Part shown: positions 36,480 to 46,479 of the stretch, in pieces | Numbering within the stretch: position 1 is the first letter of the stretch | Layout: every line of letters begins with the position of its first letter | NCBI GenBank assembly: GCA_016712635.1 | Contig: JADJQS010000002.1 | Span: 248,001-312,000 of the forward strand | DNA length: 64,000 nucleotides | DNA from: Gammaproteobacteria bacterium | GTDB taxonomy: Bacteria > Pseudomonadota > Gammaproteobacteria > SZUA-140 | Direction of reading: 5' to 3' | Notes under the pieces: generated by a model | The model's input: only the letters and a program-made list of their open reading frames with translations | What the model was told of the DNA's origin: nothing | Databases searched by the model: none | Made by a program: the position numbers and the translations under genes

Positions 36480-37916
36480 CTAATTCATCACCGCGGCGCA
36501 CAGGCCCATCAGCGCCCCCGGGAATATCCCCAGCCCGAGGATGAGCAGGCCGTTGGCGCTCATCACCGCGCGCATGTCGAAATTGACCGCCAGCGGCGCG
36601 GTGTCGTCCGGCTTGTCGAAATACATGAACTTGATCAGGCGCAGGTAGTAGAACGCGCCGATGACGGAAAACAGCACCGCGAACACCGCCAGCCACACCA
36701 GGCCGATGTCGATGACGGCGCGCAGCACGGAGAGCTTGGCGTAGAAGCCCACCGCCGGCGGCACCCCCGCCATCGAGAACATGATGATGAGCATCATGAA
36801 GGCGAACCAGGGATTGCGGTCGTTGAGCCCCTTGAAATCCTCCAGCTCGTCCGCCTCGAAGCCCGCCCGGCTGAGCAGGATCACCATGCCGAAGGCGCCC
36901 AGCGTCATCAGCGAATAGACCAGTATGTAGAACATGGCGGCAGAATTGCCGGCGCGCGTGCCGGCCAGGATGCCGAGCAGCAGGAACCCCACGTGGGAGA
37001 TGGTGGAATAGGCGAGCATGCGCTTGAGGTTGCGCTGCGCGATCGCGACCACATTGCCGATGCCGATCGACAGGACCGCCAGCACCATCAGCATGGTCTG
37101 CCATTCGACGTGCAGGCCGCCCAGGCCGTCGGCGAGCAGGCGCATGACCATGGCGAAGGCCGCGATCTTGGGTGCGGTGCCGATGAACAGCGTGACCGCC
37201 GTCGGCGCGCCATGGTAGACGTCGGGGATCCACATGTGGAACGGCACGGCGCCCAGCTTGAAGGCCAGCCCGACCACCACGAAGGTCATGCCGAACAGCA
37301 GCACCTTGTCGTCGGCCGGACTGCGGCGCACATAGTCGCCGATCTCGGCAAGGCCCAGGTTGCCGGTCGCGCCGTAGATCATCGACATGCCGTAGAGCAG
37401 CATGCCGGAGGCAATCGCCCCCAGCACGAAGTATTTCATCGCCGCCTCCGAGGCGGCGATCGAGTCGCGGTTCAACGCGGTCATGGCATACAGCGAGAGC
37501 GCCAGCAGCTCGAGGCCGAGATAGATTGTGAGCATGTTGTAGGCCGACGTCATGATCATCATGCCGAGCAGCGCGAACAGCCCGAGCACGAAGAACTCGC
37601 CCTTGAAGATGCCGCGCACGCTGAGGTACTCGCGTGAATAGAGGAACACCACCGCGGTGACCAGGTAGAGGAACACCTTCAGCACGTCGCTCATGTTGTC
37701 GCTGATGAACATGCCGGCGAAGGTGACGACGGGGGCCGGCGAATGCAGCGCGACGGTCAGCACGGCCGTGCCCAGCAGGCTCGCCTGCGCGAGCAGGTAG
37801 GTGATGATGCGGTTATTGTCGTCGACGAACAGGTCGGCGACGATCACGACACAGATCATCCCGAGCAGGAAGATCTCGGGCAACGCCGGCGTGAGGTTGG
37901 GGCTTATGAAATCCAT
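36480..37916 (-). CDS. nuoN: NADH-quinone oxidoreductase subunit N
   Basis: Antiporter-like membrane subunit of complex I, 478 aa, about 14 helices. Landmarks: LELLALSLYAMTALNRDSIA, FKLGAVPFHMWIPDVYHGAP (the conserved lysine and histidine of the proton path) and RMLAYSTISHVGFLLLGI. ATG 37916 chosen by family alignment. Last gene of the nuo operon. Confidence 0.96.
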   Translation of the reverse strand: MDFISPNLTPALPEIFLLGMICVVIVADLFVDDNNRIITYLLAQASLLGTAVLTVALHSPAPVVTFAGMFISDNMSDVLKVFLYLVTAVVFLYSREYLSVRGIFKGEFFVLGLFALLGMMIMTSAYNMLTIYLGLELLALSLYAMTALNRDSIAASEAAMKYFVLGAIASGMLLYGMSMIYGATGNLGLAEIGDYVRRSPADDKVLLFGMTFVVVGLAFKLGAVPFHMWIPDVYHGAPTAVTLFIGTAPKIAAFAMVMRLLADGLGGLHVEWQTMLMVLAVLSIGIGNVVAIAQRNLKRMLAYSTISHVGFLLLGILAGTRAGNSAAMFYILVYSLMTLGAFGMVILLSRAGFEADELEDFKGLNDRNPWFAFMMLIIMFSMAGVPPAVGFYAKLSVLRAVIDIGLVWLAVFAVLFSVIGAFYYLRLIKFMYFDKPDDTAPLAVNFDMRAVMSANGLLILGLGIFPGALMGLCAAVMN

Positions 37917-37938
37917 GGGCGCTCCGGGGAAGTGTCCA

Positions 37939-39459
37939 TCACAGTTTGGATTCCGAGACATGCGCCAGCAGGTGGTTGACCGAGGCGTGCATCACGTCCA
38001 CCAGCGGCGCCGGCCACACGCCGACCAGCAGCACGAGCGCGGCGAGCGAACCGAGCACCAGGGTCTCGCGCGCATTGAGGTCCGTGAGACCCGCCACCTT
38101 GTCGTTGGCGACCTTGCCGAAGATCACCCGCTTGACCATCCACAGGGTGTAGGCCGCGCCCAGGATCAGGGTCGTGGCCGCCAGCAGGGCGTACCAGAAG
38201 TTCGCCTTGAACACGCCGAGGATGACCATGAACTCGCCGACGAAACCGGAGGTGCCGGGCAGGCCGGTGTTGGCGAGCGCGAACAGCACCATGAACGCCG
38301 CGAACACCGGCATGGTGTTGACCACGCCGCCGTAATCGCTGATCAGGCGGCTGTGGACGCGGTCGTACATGACGCCGACGCAGAGGAACAGGGCGCCGGA
38401 GATGAAGCCGTGCGAGATCATCTGCACCAGCGCGCCCTCCACGCCGAGGGCGGCGCCGCGCAGGCTGCCGCTGGTCTCGAAAATGGAGAACACGGCGAAG
38501 AAGCCGAGCGTGACGAAACCCATGTGCGAGATCGACGAATAGGCGATCAGCTTCTTCATGTCCTCCTGCGCCAGCGCCACCAGCGCGATGTACACCACCG
38601 CGATCAGGGACAGCGTGATGATGAAGCCGTCGAGCTCCGCGCTCGCGTCGGGCGCGATCGGCATGGAGAAGCGGATCAGGCCGTAGGCACCCATCTTCAG
38701 CATGATGGCGGCCAGGATCACCGAGCCGCCGGTCGGCGCCTCGACGTGGGCGTCGGGCAGCCAGGTGTGCACCGGCCACATCGGGACCTTGACGGCGAAG
38801 GCGACCAGGAAGGCGATGAAGATCAGCGTCTGCGCGGTCATGCCGATGCGCAGGACGTGGAAATCGAGGATCGCGAAGCTGCCGGTCTGGAAATAGAGGT
38901 AGATCAGCGCAACCAGCAGCAGCACGGAACCGAGGAAGGTGTAGAGGAAGAACTTGATGGCGGCGTAGACGCGACGCGGCCCGCCCCAGATTCCGATGAT
39001 GAGGAACATCGGGATCAGCATCCCCTCCCAGAACACGTAGAACAGGATCGCATCGAGGGCGGCGAATACGCCCGCCATCATGCCGTCCATGATGAGGAAG
39101 GAGGCCATGTATTGCGCGCGCCTGAACTCGATCGACTCCCAGCCGGCGATCACCACCACCACGGTGAAGAAGGTGGTGAGCAGGATGAGCGGCATCGAGA
39201 TGCCGTCGACGCCGAGGTGGTAATAGATGTCGAATACCGGGATCCAGGCCGCGCGCTCCTCGAACTGCATGTGGTAGGTGCCGCGGTCGAAGCCCGTGAA
39301 CAGCGGGATGGACAGCAGGAAGGTGGCGAGCGCGACCAGCAGCGCGACCCAGCGCACGGCATTGTCGCTGTTTCGGCCGGCGCCGAGCGCGAGGACGAGG
39401 GCGCCGCCGATGATCGGCAGCCAGATTACCAGACTCAGCAGAGGAAGTTCCGTCGGCAT
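37939..39459 (-). CDS. nuoM: NADH-quinone oxidoreductase subunit M
   Basis: 506-residue antiporter-like subunit. YYHLGVDGISMPLILLTTFF is the usual N-terminal motif; FAVKVPMWPVHTWLPDAHVE and KKLIAYSSISHMGFVTLGFF carry the proton-channel residues. Lies between nuoL and nuoN with normal spacing. Confidence 0.96.
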   Translation of the reverse strand: MPTELPLLSLVIWLPIIGGALVLALGAGRNSDNAVRWVALLVALATFLLSIPLFTGFDRGTYHMQFEERAAWIPVFDIYYHLGVDGISMPLILLTTFFTVVVVIAGWESIEFRRAQYMASFLIMDGMMAGVFAALDAILFYVFWEGMLIPMFLIIGIWGGPRRVYAAIKFFLYTFLGSVLLLVALIYLYFQTGSFAILDFHVLRIGMTAQTLIFIAFLVAFAVKVPMWPVHTWLPDAHVEAPTGGSVILAAIMLKMGAYGLIRFSMPIAPDASAELDGFIITLSLIAVVYIALVALAQEDMKKLIAYSSISHMGFVTLGFFAVFSIFETSGSLRGAALGVEGALVQMISHGFISGALFLCVGVMYDRVHSRLISDYGGVVNTMPVFAAFMVLFALANTGLPGTSGFVGEFMVILGVFKANFWYALLAATTLILGAAYTLWMVKRVIFGKVANDKVAGLTDLNARETLVLGSLAALVLLVGVWPAPLVDVMHASVNHLLAHVSESKL

Positions 39460-39491
39460 GCAGCTATCCCTGAATCGGGTCTCCCTTTCCG

Positions 39492-41453
39492 TCAGACGAT
39501 GACAAATACGAACAGCAGGAGCAGCAGCCCGAGGATCATCGCGAAGGCGTAATGATACAGGAATCCGCTCTGCATGTGCCGGACCCGCGCCGCGATCCAG
39601 CCGATGCCGCGCGCGGTCCCGTTCACCATGGCTCCGTCGATTACCGTGACGTCACCCGCGCGCCAGAACAGGCGGCCGATGCGGCGCCCTCCGCCGGCGA
39701 AGAAGAAATCGTTGAACTGGTCGAAGCCGTAGTTGTGCTCCAGCACCTTGTTGATCAGCGCGAAGCGGCGCTGCACGGCGTCGGCGATGCCGGGGCGTTT
39801 CAGATAGACGAACCACGCGGTGGCGAGTCCGGCCATGGCGAACCAGAACGGCAGCCCGAGCAGGCCGTGGAGGACGAAGCCGGCCGCCCCGGTGAAATGC
39901 TCGCCCAGGTGGGCCAGGGTGTCGTGCGCGGGATCGACCTCGATGGCGGAGCCGAACCATCCGCCGAACAGCAGCGGCCCGATGGTGAATGCGCCGATCA
40001 CGAGCGAGGGCACGGCGAGCAAGACCAGCGGCAAGGTCACCACCCAGGGCGATTCATGCAGGTGGTCCCGCGTATGGTGGTCCATGCGCCCTTCGCCGTG
40101 AAACACCAGGAAGAACATGCGGAAGGAGTACAGCGCGGTGACGAACACGCCGAGCAGCACCGCGACATAGGCGAAGCCGGCCCCCGGCAGGTGCGAGGCG
40201 TGCACCGCCTCGATGATGGCGTCCTTGGAGAAGAAACCCGAGGTGCCCGGGAAGCCGATCAGCGCGAGCGAGCCGATCAGCGCCGTCCAGTAGGTGACCG
40301 GCATGTATTTCTTCAGCCCGCCCATGCGGCGGATGTCCTGTTCATGATGCATGGCGATGATCACCGAGCCGGCGGCGAGGAACAGCAGCGCCTTGAAGAA
40401 GGCGTGCGTCATCAGGTGGAAGATGCCGGCGGCGTAGGCCGAGGCGCCGAGCGCCACCACCATGTAGCCGAGCTGGGACAGGGTCGAATAGGCGACCACG
40501 CGCTTGATGTCGTTCTGCACGATGCCGAGCAGGCCCATGAAGAAGGCGGTGATCGCGCCGATCACCAGCACCACGCTGAGCGCGGTCGCCGACAGCTCGT
40601 ACAGCGGCGACATGCGCGCCACCATGAAGATGCCGGCGGTCACCATGGTCGCGGCGTGGATCAGCGCCGAGATCGGCGTCGGACCCTCCATCGAGTCGGG
40701 CAGCCAGACGTGCAGCGGGACCTGGGCGGACTTGCCCATGGCGCCGATGAACAGCAGGATGCAGATCACCGTCAGCAGCGACCACGGCTGGCCGGGGATG
40801 ATTTCTATCGTGACGTCCTTCATCAGCGGGGCCGCGGCGAACGCCTGGGCGTAGTCCACCGTATTGAAATAGGCCAGGATGGCCGCGATGCCGAGGAGGA
40901 AACCGAAGTCGCCGACGCGGTTGACCAGGAACGCCTTCAGGTTGGCGTAGATGGCGCTGTCGCGCTGGTACCAGAACCCGATCAGCAGATAGGACACCAG
41001 GCCCACCGCCTCCCAGCCGAAGAACAGCTGCATGAAGTTGTTGGCCATCACCAGCATCAGCATCGAGAAGGTGAACAGCGCGATATAGCTGAAGAAGCGC
41101 TGGTAACCCGGGTCGTCGTGCATGTAGCCGACGGTGTAGATGTGCACCATCAGGGAGACGAAGGTCACCACCATGATCATCAGGGTGGTCAGGCGGTCGA
41201 CCAGGAAGCCGACCTCGAAGCGGATGCCGTCGCTCACCAGCCAGGTGTACACCGCGCCGTTGTAGGCCGGGTTGCCGTCCAGCACGATGTGCTTGAACAC
41301 GACCAGCGACAGCAGGAAGGACGCCGCGACGCCGAGTATGGTCACCCAGTGCGCGCCGGCGCGGCCGATCTGGCGGCCGAACAGGCCGGCGACGAGCGCC
41401 CCGGCGAGGGGTGCGAGCGGGATGGCGAGATATACCTTTTCCATCATCGTCAT
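39492..41453 (-). CDS. nuoL: NADH-quinone oxidoreductase subunit L
   Basis: 653-residue antiporter-like subunit with the long lateral helix at its C-terminus. Landmarks: FGWEAVGLVSYLLIGFWYQR, GKSAQVPLHVWLPDSMEGPT and KRVVAYSTLSQLGYMVVALG. Alternative start two codons downstream is also possible (MMEKVYLA). Confidence 0.96.
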   Translation of the reverse strand: MTMMEKVYLAIPLAPLAGALVAGLFGRQIGRAGAHWVTILGVAASFLLSLVVFKHIVLDGNPAYNGAVYTWLVSDGIRFEVGFLVDRLTTLMIMVVTFVSLMVHIYTVGYMHDDPGYQRFFSYIALFTFSMLMLVMANNFMQLFFGWEAVGLVSYLLIGFWYQRDSAIYANLKAFLVNRVGDFGFLLGIAAILAYFNTVDYAQAFAAAPLMKDVTIEIIPGQPWSLLTVICILLFIGAMGKSAQVPLHVWLPDSMEGPTPISALIHAATMVTAGIFMVARMSPLYELSATALSVVLVIGAITAFFMGLLGIVQNDIKRVVAYSTLSQLGYMVVALGASAYAAGIFHLMTHAFFKALLFLAAGSVIIAMHHEQDIRRMGGLKKYMPVTYWTALIGSLALIGFPGTSGFFSKDAIIEAVHASHLPGAGFAYVAVLLGVFVTALYSFRMFFLVFHGEGRMDHHTRDHLHESPWVVTLPLVLLAVPSLVIGAFTIGPLLFGGWFGSAIEVDPAHDTLAHLGEHFTGAAGFVLHGLLGLPFWFAMAGLATAWFVYLKRPGIADAVQRRFALINKVLEHNYGFDQFNDFFFAGGGRRIGRLFWRAGDVTVIDGAMVNGTARGIGWIAARVRHMQSGFLYHYAFAMILGLLLLLFVFVIV

Positions 41454-41460
41454 GGCGCCG

Positions 41461-41766
41461 TCAGCCCTTGAGGGTATCCAGGTTGTTGACGTTGATGGTG
41501 CGCCGGTTGCGGAACAGCACGATCAGCAGGGCCAGACCGATGGCGGCCTCCGCCGCCGCCACCGTCAGGATGAAGAACACGAAGACCTGGCCGCCGGTGT
41601 CGCCGAGATAGTGCGCGAAGGCGACGAAATTCATGTTGACCGCGAGCAGCATCAGCTCGATCGCCATCAGCAGGATGATGAGGTTCTTCCGGTTGAGGAA
41701 TATCCCCGCCATGCTGATGCAGAACAGCACGGCGCCGAGGATGAGGAAATGAGACAGGGCGATCAT
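41461..41766 (-). CDS. nuoK: NADH-quinone oxidoreductase subunit K
   Basis: 101-residue, three-helix complex I subunit. GIFLNRKNLIILLMAIELML contains the conserved glutamate; VAAAEAAIGLALLIVLFRNR the second. Overlaps nuoJ by ATGA. Confidence 0.96.
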   Translation of the reverse strand: MIALSHFLILGAVLFCISMAGIFLNRKNLIILLMAIELMLLAVNMNFVAFAHYLGDTGGQVFVFFILTVAAAEAAIGLALLIVLFRNRRTINVNNLDTLKG

Positions 41767-42398
41767 GGCTTCCCTCCGGGTGCGGACTGCTTGTCCGGCT
41801 TCTTTTCCGAAGCCATCTTGACGATGCGCACGCGGTCGTCGCGCCGCACACCGACCTGTTCGGCGGGGTTCTGGTACTTGGTCTCCGGGCGCCGGCGCAT
41901 GGTCAGCGCGATCGTGGCGACGATGGCCACCAGCAGGATCGCCGCGGCGATCTCGAACGGATAGACGTACACGGTGTAGAGCAGGCTGCCCAGCTCCTTG
42001 GTGTTGCTGTAGTCGGCGGCGTGGCGGGCCGGCTCGGCGACGCTGTCCAGGCCGAAATGCTCCGGACCCACCACCAGCGCCATCTCGGCCAGGATCAGCA
42101 GCGCGACCAGCGCGCCGACCGGCAGGAAGCGGATGAAACCCTCGCGCAGCGGGACGATGTTGATGTCCAGCATCATTACGACGAACAGGAACAGCACCAT
42201 GACCGCGCCGACGTAGACCAGCACCAGCACGATGGCGAGGAACTCCGCCTCCAGCAGCAGCCAGATCGCGGCGCTGGTGAAGAAGGCCAGCACCAGGAAC
42301 AGCGCGGCGTGCACCGGGTTGCGCACGGTGATCACTGTCACCGCAGCGGCAATCAGGATGGTCGCGAAGAGGTAAAAGAGTACCGGTTCTATGTTCAT
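41763..42398 (-). CDS. nuoJ: NADH-quinone oxidoreductase subunit J
   Basis: 211-residue five-helix subunit. AEFLAIVLVLVYVGAVMVLF is the conserved helix 3 (with the pi-bulge region). The cytoplasmic tail (ASEKKPDKQSAPGGKP) is charged. Overlaps nuoK. Confidence 0.95.
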   Translation of the reverse strand: MNIEPVLFYLFATILIAAAVTVITVRNPVHAALFLVLAFFTSAAIWLLLEAEFLAIVLVLVYVGAVMVLFLFVVMMLDINIVPLREGFIRFLPVGALVALLILAEMALVVGPEHFGLDSVAEPARHAADYSNTKELGSLLYTVYVYPFEIAAAILLVAIVATIALTMRRRPETKYQNPAEQVGVRRDDRVRIVKMASEKKPDKQSAPGGKP

Positions 42399-42494
42399 GC
42401 CTGTTCTTGTTATATCCGCTGTCGCCGCATGTCGCAGCCGCCTGTCCTGTGATCCGCCACCCCGCCGGGGTGCGCCCTCGCCGCGCCGTCCGCG

Positions 42495-42983
42495 TCAGCG
42501 GAACCGGGCGTCCTGCTCCCGGTCTGCGGCGATCTGCCCCTCGAATTTGTCGCCGACCGCGAGCAGCTTGTCCTTGGTCATGATGTTCTCTCCGCGCTTC
42601 TCGAAGTGGTATTCAAACAGGCGCGTCTCGACGATGGCATCCACCGGGCAGGCCTCCTCGCAGAAGCCGCAGTAGATGCATTTGAACAGGTCGATGTCGT
42701 AGCGCGTGGTGCGGCGCGAACCGTCCTCGCGCGGCTCCGCCTCGATGGTGATCGCCAGCGCCGGGCACACCGCCTCGCACAGCTTGCACGCGATGCAGCG
42801 CTCCTCCCCGTTGGGGTAACGGCGCAGCGCGTGCAGGCCGCGGAAGCGCGGCGACTGCGGCGTCTTCTCCTCCGGGTACTGCACGGTGATCTTCTTCGCG
42901 AACAGGTATTTTCCGGTCAGCTTGAGGCCGCGGAACAGTTCCCACAGGATGAAGCTCTTGAAATAGAACTGGAGGTCTTTCAC
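42495..42983 (-). CDS. nuoI: NADH-quinone oxidoreductase subunit I
   Basis: 162-residue ferredoxin-like subunit that binds clusters N6a and N6b: CIACKLCEAVCPALAI and CIYCGFCEEACPVDAIVETR, both with intact CxxCxxCxxxCP. Spaced 96 bp from nuoJ and 16 bp from nuoH. Confidence 0.96.
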   Translation of the reverse strand: MKDLQFYFKSFILWELFRGLKLTGKYLFAKKITVQYPEEKTPQSPRFRGLHALRRYPNGEERCIACKLCEAVCPALAITIEAEPREDGSRRTTRYDIDLFKCIYCGFCEEACPVDAIVETRLFEYHFEKRGENIMTKDKLLAVGDKFEGQIAADREQDARFR

Positions 42984-42999
42984 CGTGCCTCACCCATGC

Positions 43000-44058
43000 T
43001 CAGTCGAACCAGGGACCCAGTTGCGCCATGATCGCCACGCCGATCACCAGTATCCACACAATGGTGATCGGGATGAACACCTTCCAGCCCAGCCGCATGA
43101 TCTGGTCGTAACGATAGCGCGGAAACGTGGCACGAAACCAGAGAAACAGGAACAGGAAGAACGCCGTCTTCGCCAGCAGCCAGAAGATGCCCGGCACCCA
43201 GGCGAACAGCGGCCCCAGCAGCGGCACGCCCTCGAAGGGCGACAGCCAGCCGCCCAGGAACATCAGCGCGGTCAGCACGGAGATCAGGATCATGTTGGCG
43301 TACTCCGCGAGGAAGAACAGCGCGAAGGTCATGCCGGAATACTCCACGTGGAATCCCGCGACGATCTCCGATTCGCCCTCGGCGACGTCGAACGGCGCGC
43401 GGTTGGTCTCCGCGACCCCGGCGATGAAATAGACGAAAAACAGCGGCAGCAGCGGCAGCCAGAACCAGTGCAGCAGGCTGCCCTGCTGGCTGCGCACGAT
43501 CTCGCCCAGGTTCAGGCTGCCCGCCGCCATCAGCACGCCGACGAGGGCGAAGCCCATGGCGATCTCGTAGGCCACCATCTGCGCGGCGGAGCGGATCGCG
43601 CCGAGGAAGGCATACTTCGAATTGGAGGCCCAGCCGGCGATGATGATGCCGTACACCCCCATGGAACTGAGCGCGAGCACATACAGCAATCCGGCGTCGA
43701 TGTCGGCCAGCACCATGCCGTCGTCGAACGGGATCACCGCCCAGGCGGCCAGCGCCGGCGCCAGCGCCAGCAAGGGCGCGAACACGAACAGGAAGCGGTT
43801 GGAGCGCGTCGGGATGATGATTTCCTTGAACGCGAGCTTGATGCCGTCGGCGATCGGCTGCAGCCAGCCGCGGGGTCCGACGCGGTTGGGGCCGATGCGC
43901 ACCTGAATGTAGCCGATCACCTTGCGCTCGGCGAGCGTCAGGTAGGCGACCGACAGCATGATCGGCACGACGATGGCGACGATCTTCGCGACGATCACGA
44001 TGAGCGACTGCAGCGACGGCGGCACCCCGGTCCACAGCGCGAGCGCGGTATCGATCAT
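43000..44058 (-). CDS. nuoH: NADH-quinone oxidoreductase subunit H
   Basis: 352-residue quinone-site subunit. YLTLAERKVIGYIQVRIGPN and RVGPRGWLQPIADGIKLAFK are the signatures; AETNRAPFDVAEGESEIVAG carries the acidic loop of the quinone chamber. Confidence 0.96.
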   Translation of the reverse strand: MIDTALALWTGVPPSLQSLIVIVAKIVAIVVPIMLSVAYLTLAERKVIGYIQVRIGPNRVGPRGWLQPIADGIKLAFKEIIIPTRSNRFLFVFAPLLALAPALAAWAVIPFDDGMVLADIDAGLLYVLALSSMGVYGIIIAGWASNSKYAFLGAIRSAAQMVAYEIAMGFALVGVLMAAGSLNLGEIVRSQQGSLLHWFWLPLLPLFFVYFIAGVAETNRAPFDVAEGESEIVAGFHVEYSGMTFALFFLAEYANMILISVLTALMFLGGWLSPFEGVPLLGPLFAWVPGIFWLLAKTAFFLFLFLWFRATFPRYRYDQIMRLGWKVFIPITIVWILVIGVAIMAQLGPWFD

Positions 44059-44061
44059 CGC

Positions 44062-46479
44062 CTACCCCCGCCCCGCCGCGGCCAGCGCGAGCGATCCGAA
44101 CACCGCGCCGAGCGCGGCGGTCTCCGGCAGGGCGGCCGGGATCAGCACGCAGCCCTCCGGCACCCGTTCGTCGATCACCACCGGAAGTTCCGCCTCGCCA
44201 TTGTCCTGGCGGAACCGCGTGCGCGCGCCGGCCGTGAGGCCGAGCCGCGCCGCAGTCGCCGCGCACAGCGACGCGGCGGCGAGGCCGCGCGCATCCGCGG
44301 TCTGCTGCAGCGCGTCTGCGCGCCGCACGATGGGATCGACCGCGTAGATCGGCACGTGGCCGACCCGCGTCAGTATCGGATCGACGTCCGCGGGCGGAGG
44401 GGAAAACCACTCTGCCGGCGGGTTCGCCGGCGCCGGATCGCCGACCTGGAGCCGCAGTTCCTCGCGCACGTCCTCCGACGACATGTAGTCGAAACCGGCG
44501 AGTTCGAACAGATTGCCCATCACGCGCAGGACCTTCCAGCCGGGCCGCGCCTCGCCCGCCGGCGCCACGGCGGCGGCGAAGCTCTGCCAGCGCCCCTCGA
44601 TGTTGACGAACGTTCCGGAGGTCTCGCTGAACGGCGTGACCGGCAGCAGCACGTCGGCGTATTCCAGCATCGCGCCGCCCTTGAAGGCGCTCAGCATGAC
44701 CACGCACTCGGCCGCCTTGAGCGCCGCCACTGCGGCGGCGGGCGCGGCCGCGTCGTATTCGGGTTCCACACCCAGCAGCAGGTAGGCCTTCAGGCGGGCG
44801 GAGAACATGTGGTGCGCCGCCATGCCCGGTTTCACCGCGCGTGCGCCCGCGGCCTCGCGGTGCGGCACCGCACCGGCGAGCCAGGCCCCCGCGGTGTTGG
44901 CGCCCTCCGTGAGATAGCCCAGGGTCAGGCCGGCGCTCTGCGCGATCAGGCGGGCGAGCGCGTGCAGGGTGGCGAAGGCCGGATGCATGAAGGCCGTCAT
45001 GCCGAGCAGTACGGTGCCGCGTTTCGACGCTGCCAGCCGCCTGGCGATGGACTGGTGGACATCCTGAATCGTGACCCCGTCCAGCACGCGGGCGAGTTCC
45101 GCCGGCGCCGCCTTGCCGGTCAGAGGGAGCAGCGCGTTGGCGATGGCGGCCAGATGGCGCTCCATGCCGGCCGGGCCGGCGGCGAGATTCTCCGCCAGCG
45201 GGAAGTTGAAGTCGTAGGCAACCGGATTGACGCACATCACCGCCGCCCCGCGCAGCGCCGCCTTGCGCAAACGGTGCGCGACCAGCGGCTGCTCCTTGCG
45301 CGGGTTTGAGCCGATCAGCAGGACGGCGCCGGCATCCTGCAGGGCGGCCAGCGGCTGCCCCAGCGCGGGGTACACGGGCGCGAAATCCTGGTCGCGGAAG
45401 TCGACCTGGCGCAGGCGGTGGTCGATGTTGTGGCTGCCGAGGCCGCGCGTGAGGCGTTGCGCGAGGTACATCTCCTCCAGCGTCGCGCCCGGCGCGACCA
45501 GAGTGCCGAGTGCGCCCGGCCCGTTCGCGTCGATGACCTGCCGGATCCGGTCGCGCGCAAACGCCAGCGCGCCGTTCCAGTCGGTCTGTTCCCAGCGGCC
45601 GTCGCGCTTGATCATCGGCGCGAGCAGGCGCCCGGGGCCGCCCAGGGCCTGGTAGCTGTAGCGGTCGCGGTCGGAGATCCAGCATTCGTTGACCGCCTCG
45701 TTCTCGCGCGGATCCGCGCGCATGACCTTGTGGCCGCGCGTCAGCAGCGTCAGGTTCGAGCCGACGCAGTCGTGCGGCGCGATCGACGGCCGGCGCTGCA
45801 TCTCCCAGGCGCGCGCGGTGTAGCGGAACGGCTTCGAGGTCAGCGCGCCGACCGGGCACAGGTCGATCACGTTGCCGGACAGCTCGGAGCTGACCGCCTT
45901 TTCGATATAGGTGCCGATACGCATGTTCTCGCCGCGTCCGGTGGCGCCGAGTTCGCGCAGCCCGGCGATCTCCTCGCCGAAGCGCACGCAGCGCGTGCAG
46001 TGGATGCAGCGCGTCATCTCGGTCTCGACCAGCGGTCCGATGTCCTTGTCCTTGACCACGCGCTTGGCCTCGGCGTATTCGGACCGGTCGGAGCCGTAGC
46101 CGATCGACATCTCCTGCAGCTCGCACTCGCCGCCCTGGTCACAGATCGGGCAGTCGAGCGGGTGGTTGATGAGGAGGAACTCCATGGTGCCCTTCTGCGC
46201 CTCGATCGCCTTGGGCGAGCGGGTGAAGATCTTCATGCCCTCCGCCACCGGCGTGGCGCAGGCGGGCAGCGGCTTGGGAACCTTCTCCACCTCGATGAGG
46301 CACATGCGGCAGTTGGCCGCGATGGACAGCTTCTTGTGGTAGCAGAAACGCGGGATGGTGATGCCTGCGGCGTCCGCCACCTCGATGATCATGTCGCCGC
46401 GGCGCGCCCTCAGCGGCACGCCGTCGATCGTGAGGCTGACCGCGTTCGGGTCCCGCACCGGTTCCGTCGCCGCCGTCAT
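44062..46479 (-). CDS. nuoG: NADH-quinone oxidoreductase subunit G
   Basis: 805-residue peripheral subunit. The N-terminus binds a 2Fe-2S cluster and two 4Fe-4S clusters: CYHKKLSIAANCRMCLIEVE, HPLDCPICDQGGECELQEM and CIHCTRCVRFGEEI. The C-terminal molybdopterin-fold domain (NPRKEQPLVAHRL) has no molybdopterin site. The extra N7 cluster of some NuoG proteins appears to be lost (SIAPHDCVGSNL). Overlaps nuoF by ATGA. Confidence 0.95.
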   Translation of the reverse strand: MTAATEPVRDPNAVSLTIDGVPLRARRGDMIIEVADAAGITIPRFCYHKKLSIAANCRMCLIEVEKVPKPLPACATPVAEGMKIFTRSPKAIEAQKGTMEFLLINHPLDCPICDQGGECELQEMSIGYGSDRSEYAEAKRVVKDKDIGPLVETEMTRCIHCTRCVRFGEEIAGLRELGATGRGENMRIGTYIEKAVSSELSGNVIDLCPVGALTSKPFRYTARAWEMQRRPSIAPHDCVGSNLTLLTRGHKVMRADPRENEAVNECWISDRDRYSYQALGGPGRLLAPMIKRDGRWEQTDWNGALAFARDRIRQVIDANGPGALGTLVAPGATLEEMYLAQRLTRGLGSHNIDHRLRQVDFRDQDFAPVYPALGQPLAALQDAGAVLLIGSNPRKEQPLVAHRLRKAALRGAAVMCVNPVAYDFNFPLAENLAAGPAGMERHLAAIANALLPLTGKAAPAELARVLDGVTIQDVHQSIARRLAASKRGTVLLGMTAFMHPAFATLHALARLIAQSAGLTLGYLTEGANTAGAWLAGAVPHREAAGARAVKPGMAAHHMFSARLKAYLLLGVEPEYDAAAPAAAVAALKAAECVVMLSAFKGGAMLEYADVLLPVTPFSETSGTFVNIEGRWQSFAAAVAPAGEARPGWKVLRVMGNLFELAGFDYMSSEDVREELRLQVGDPAPANPPAEWFSPPPADVDPILTRVGHVPIYAVDPIVRRADALQQTADARGLAAASLCAATAARLGLTAGARTRFRQDNGEAELPVVIDERVPEGCVLIPAALPETAALGAVFGSLALAAAGRG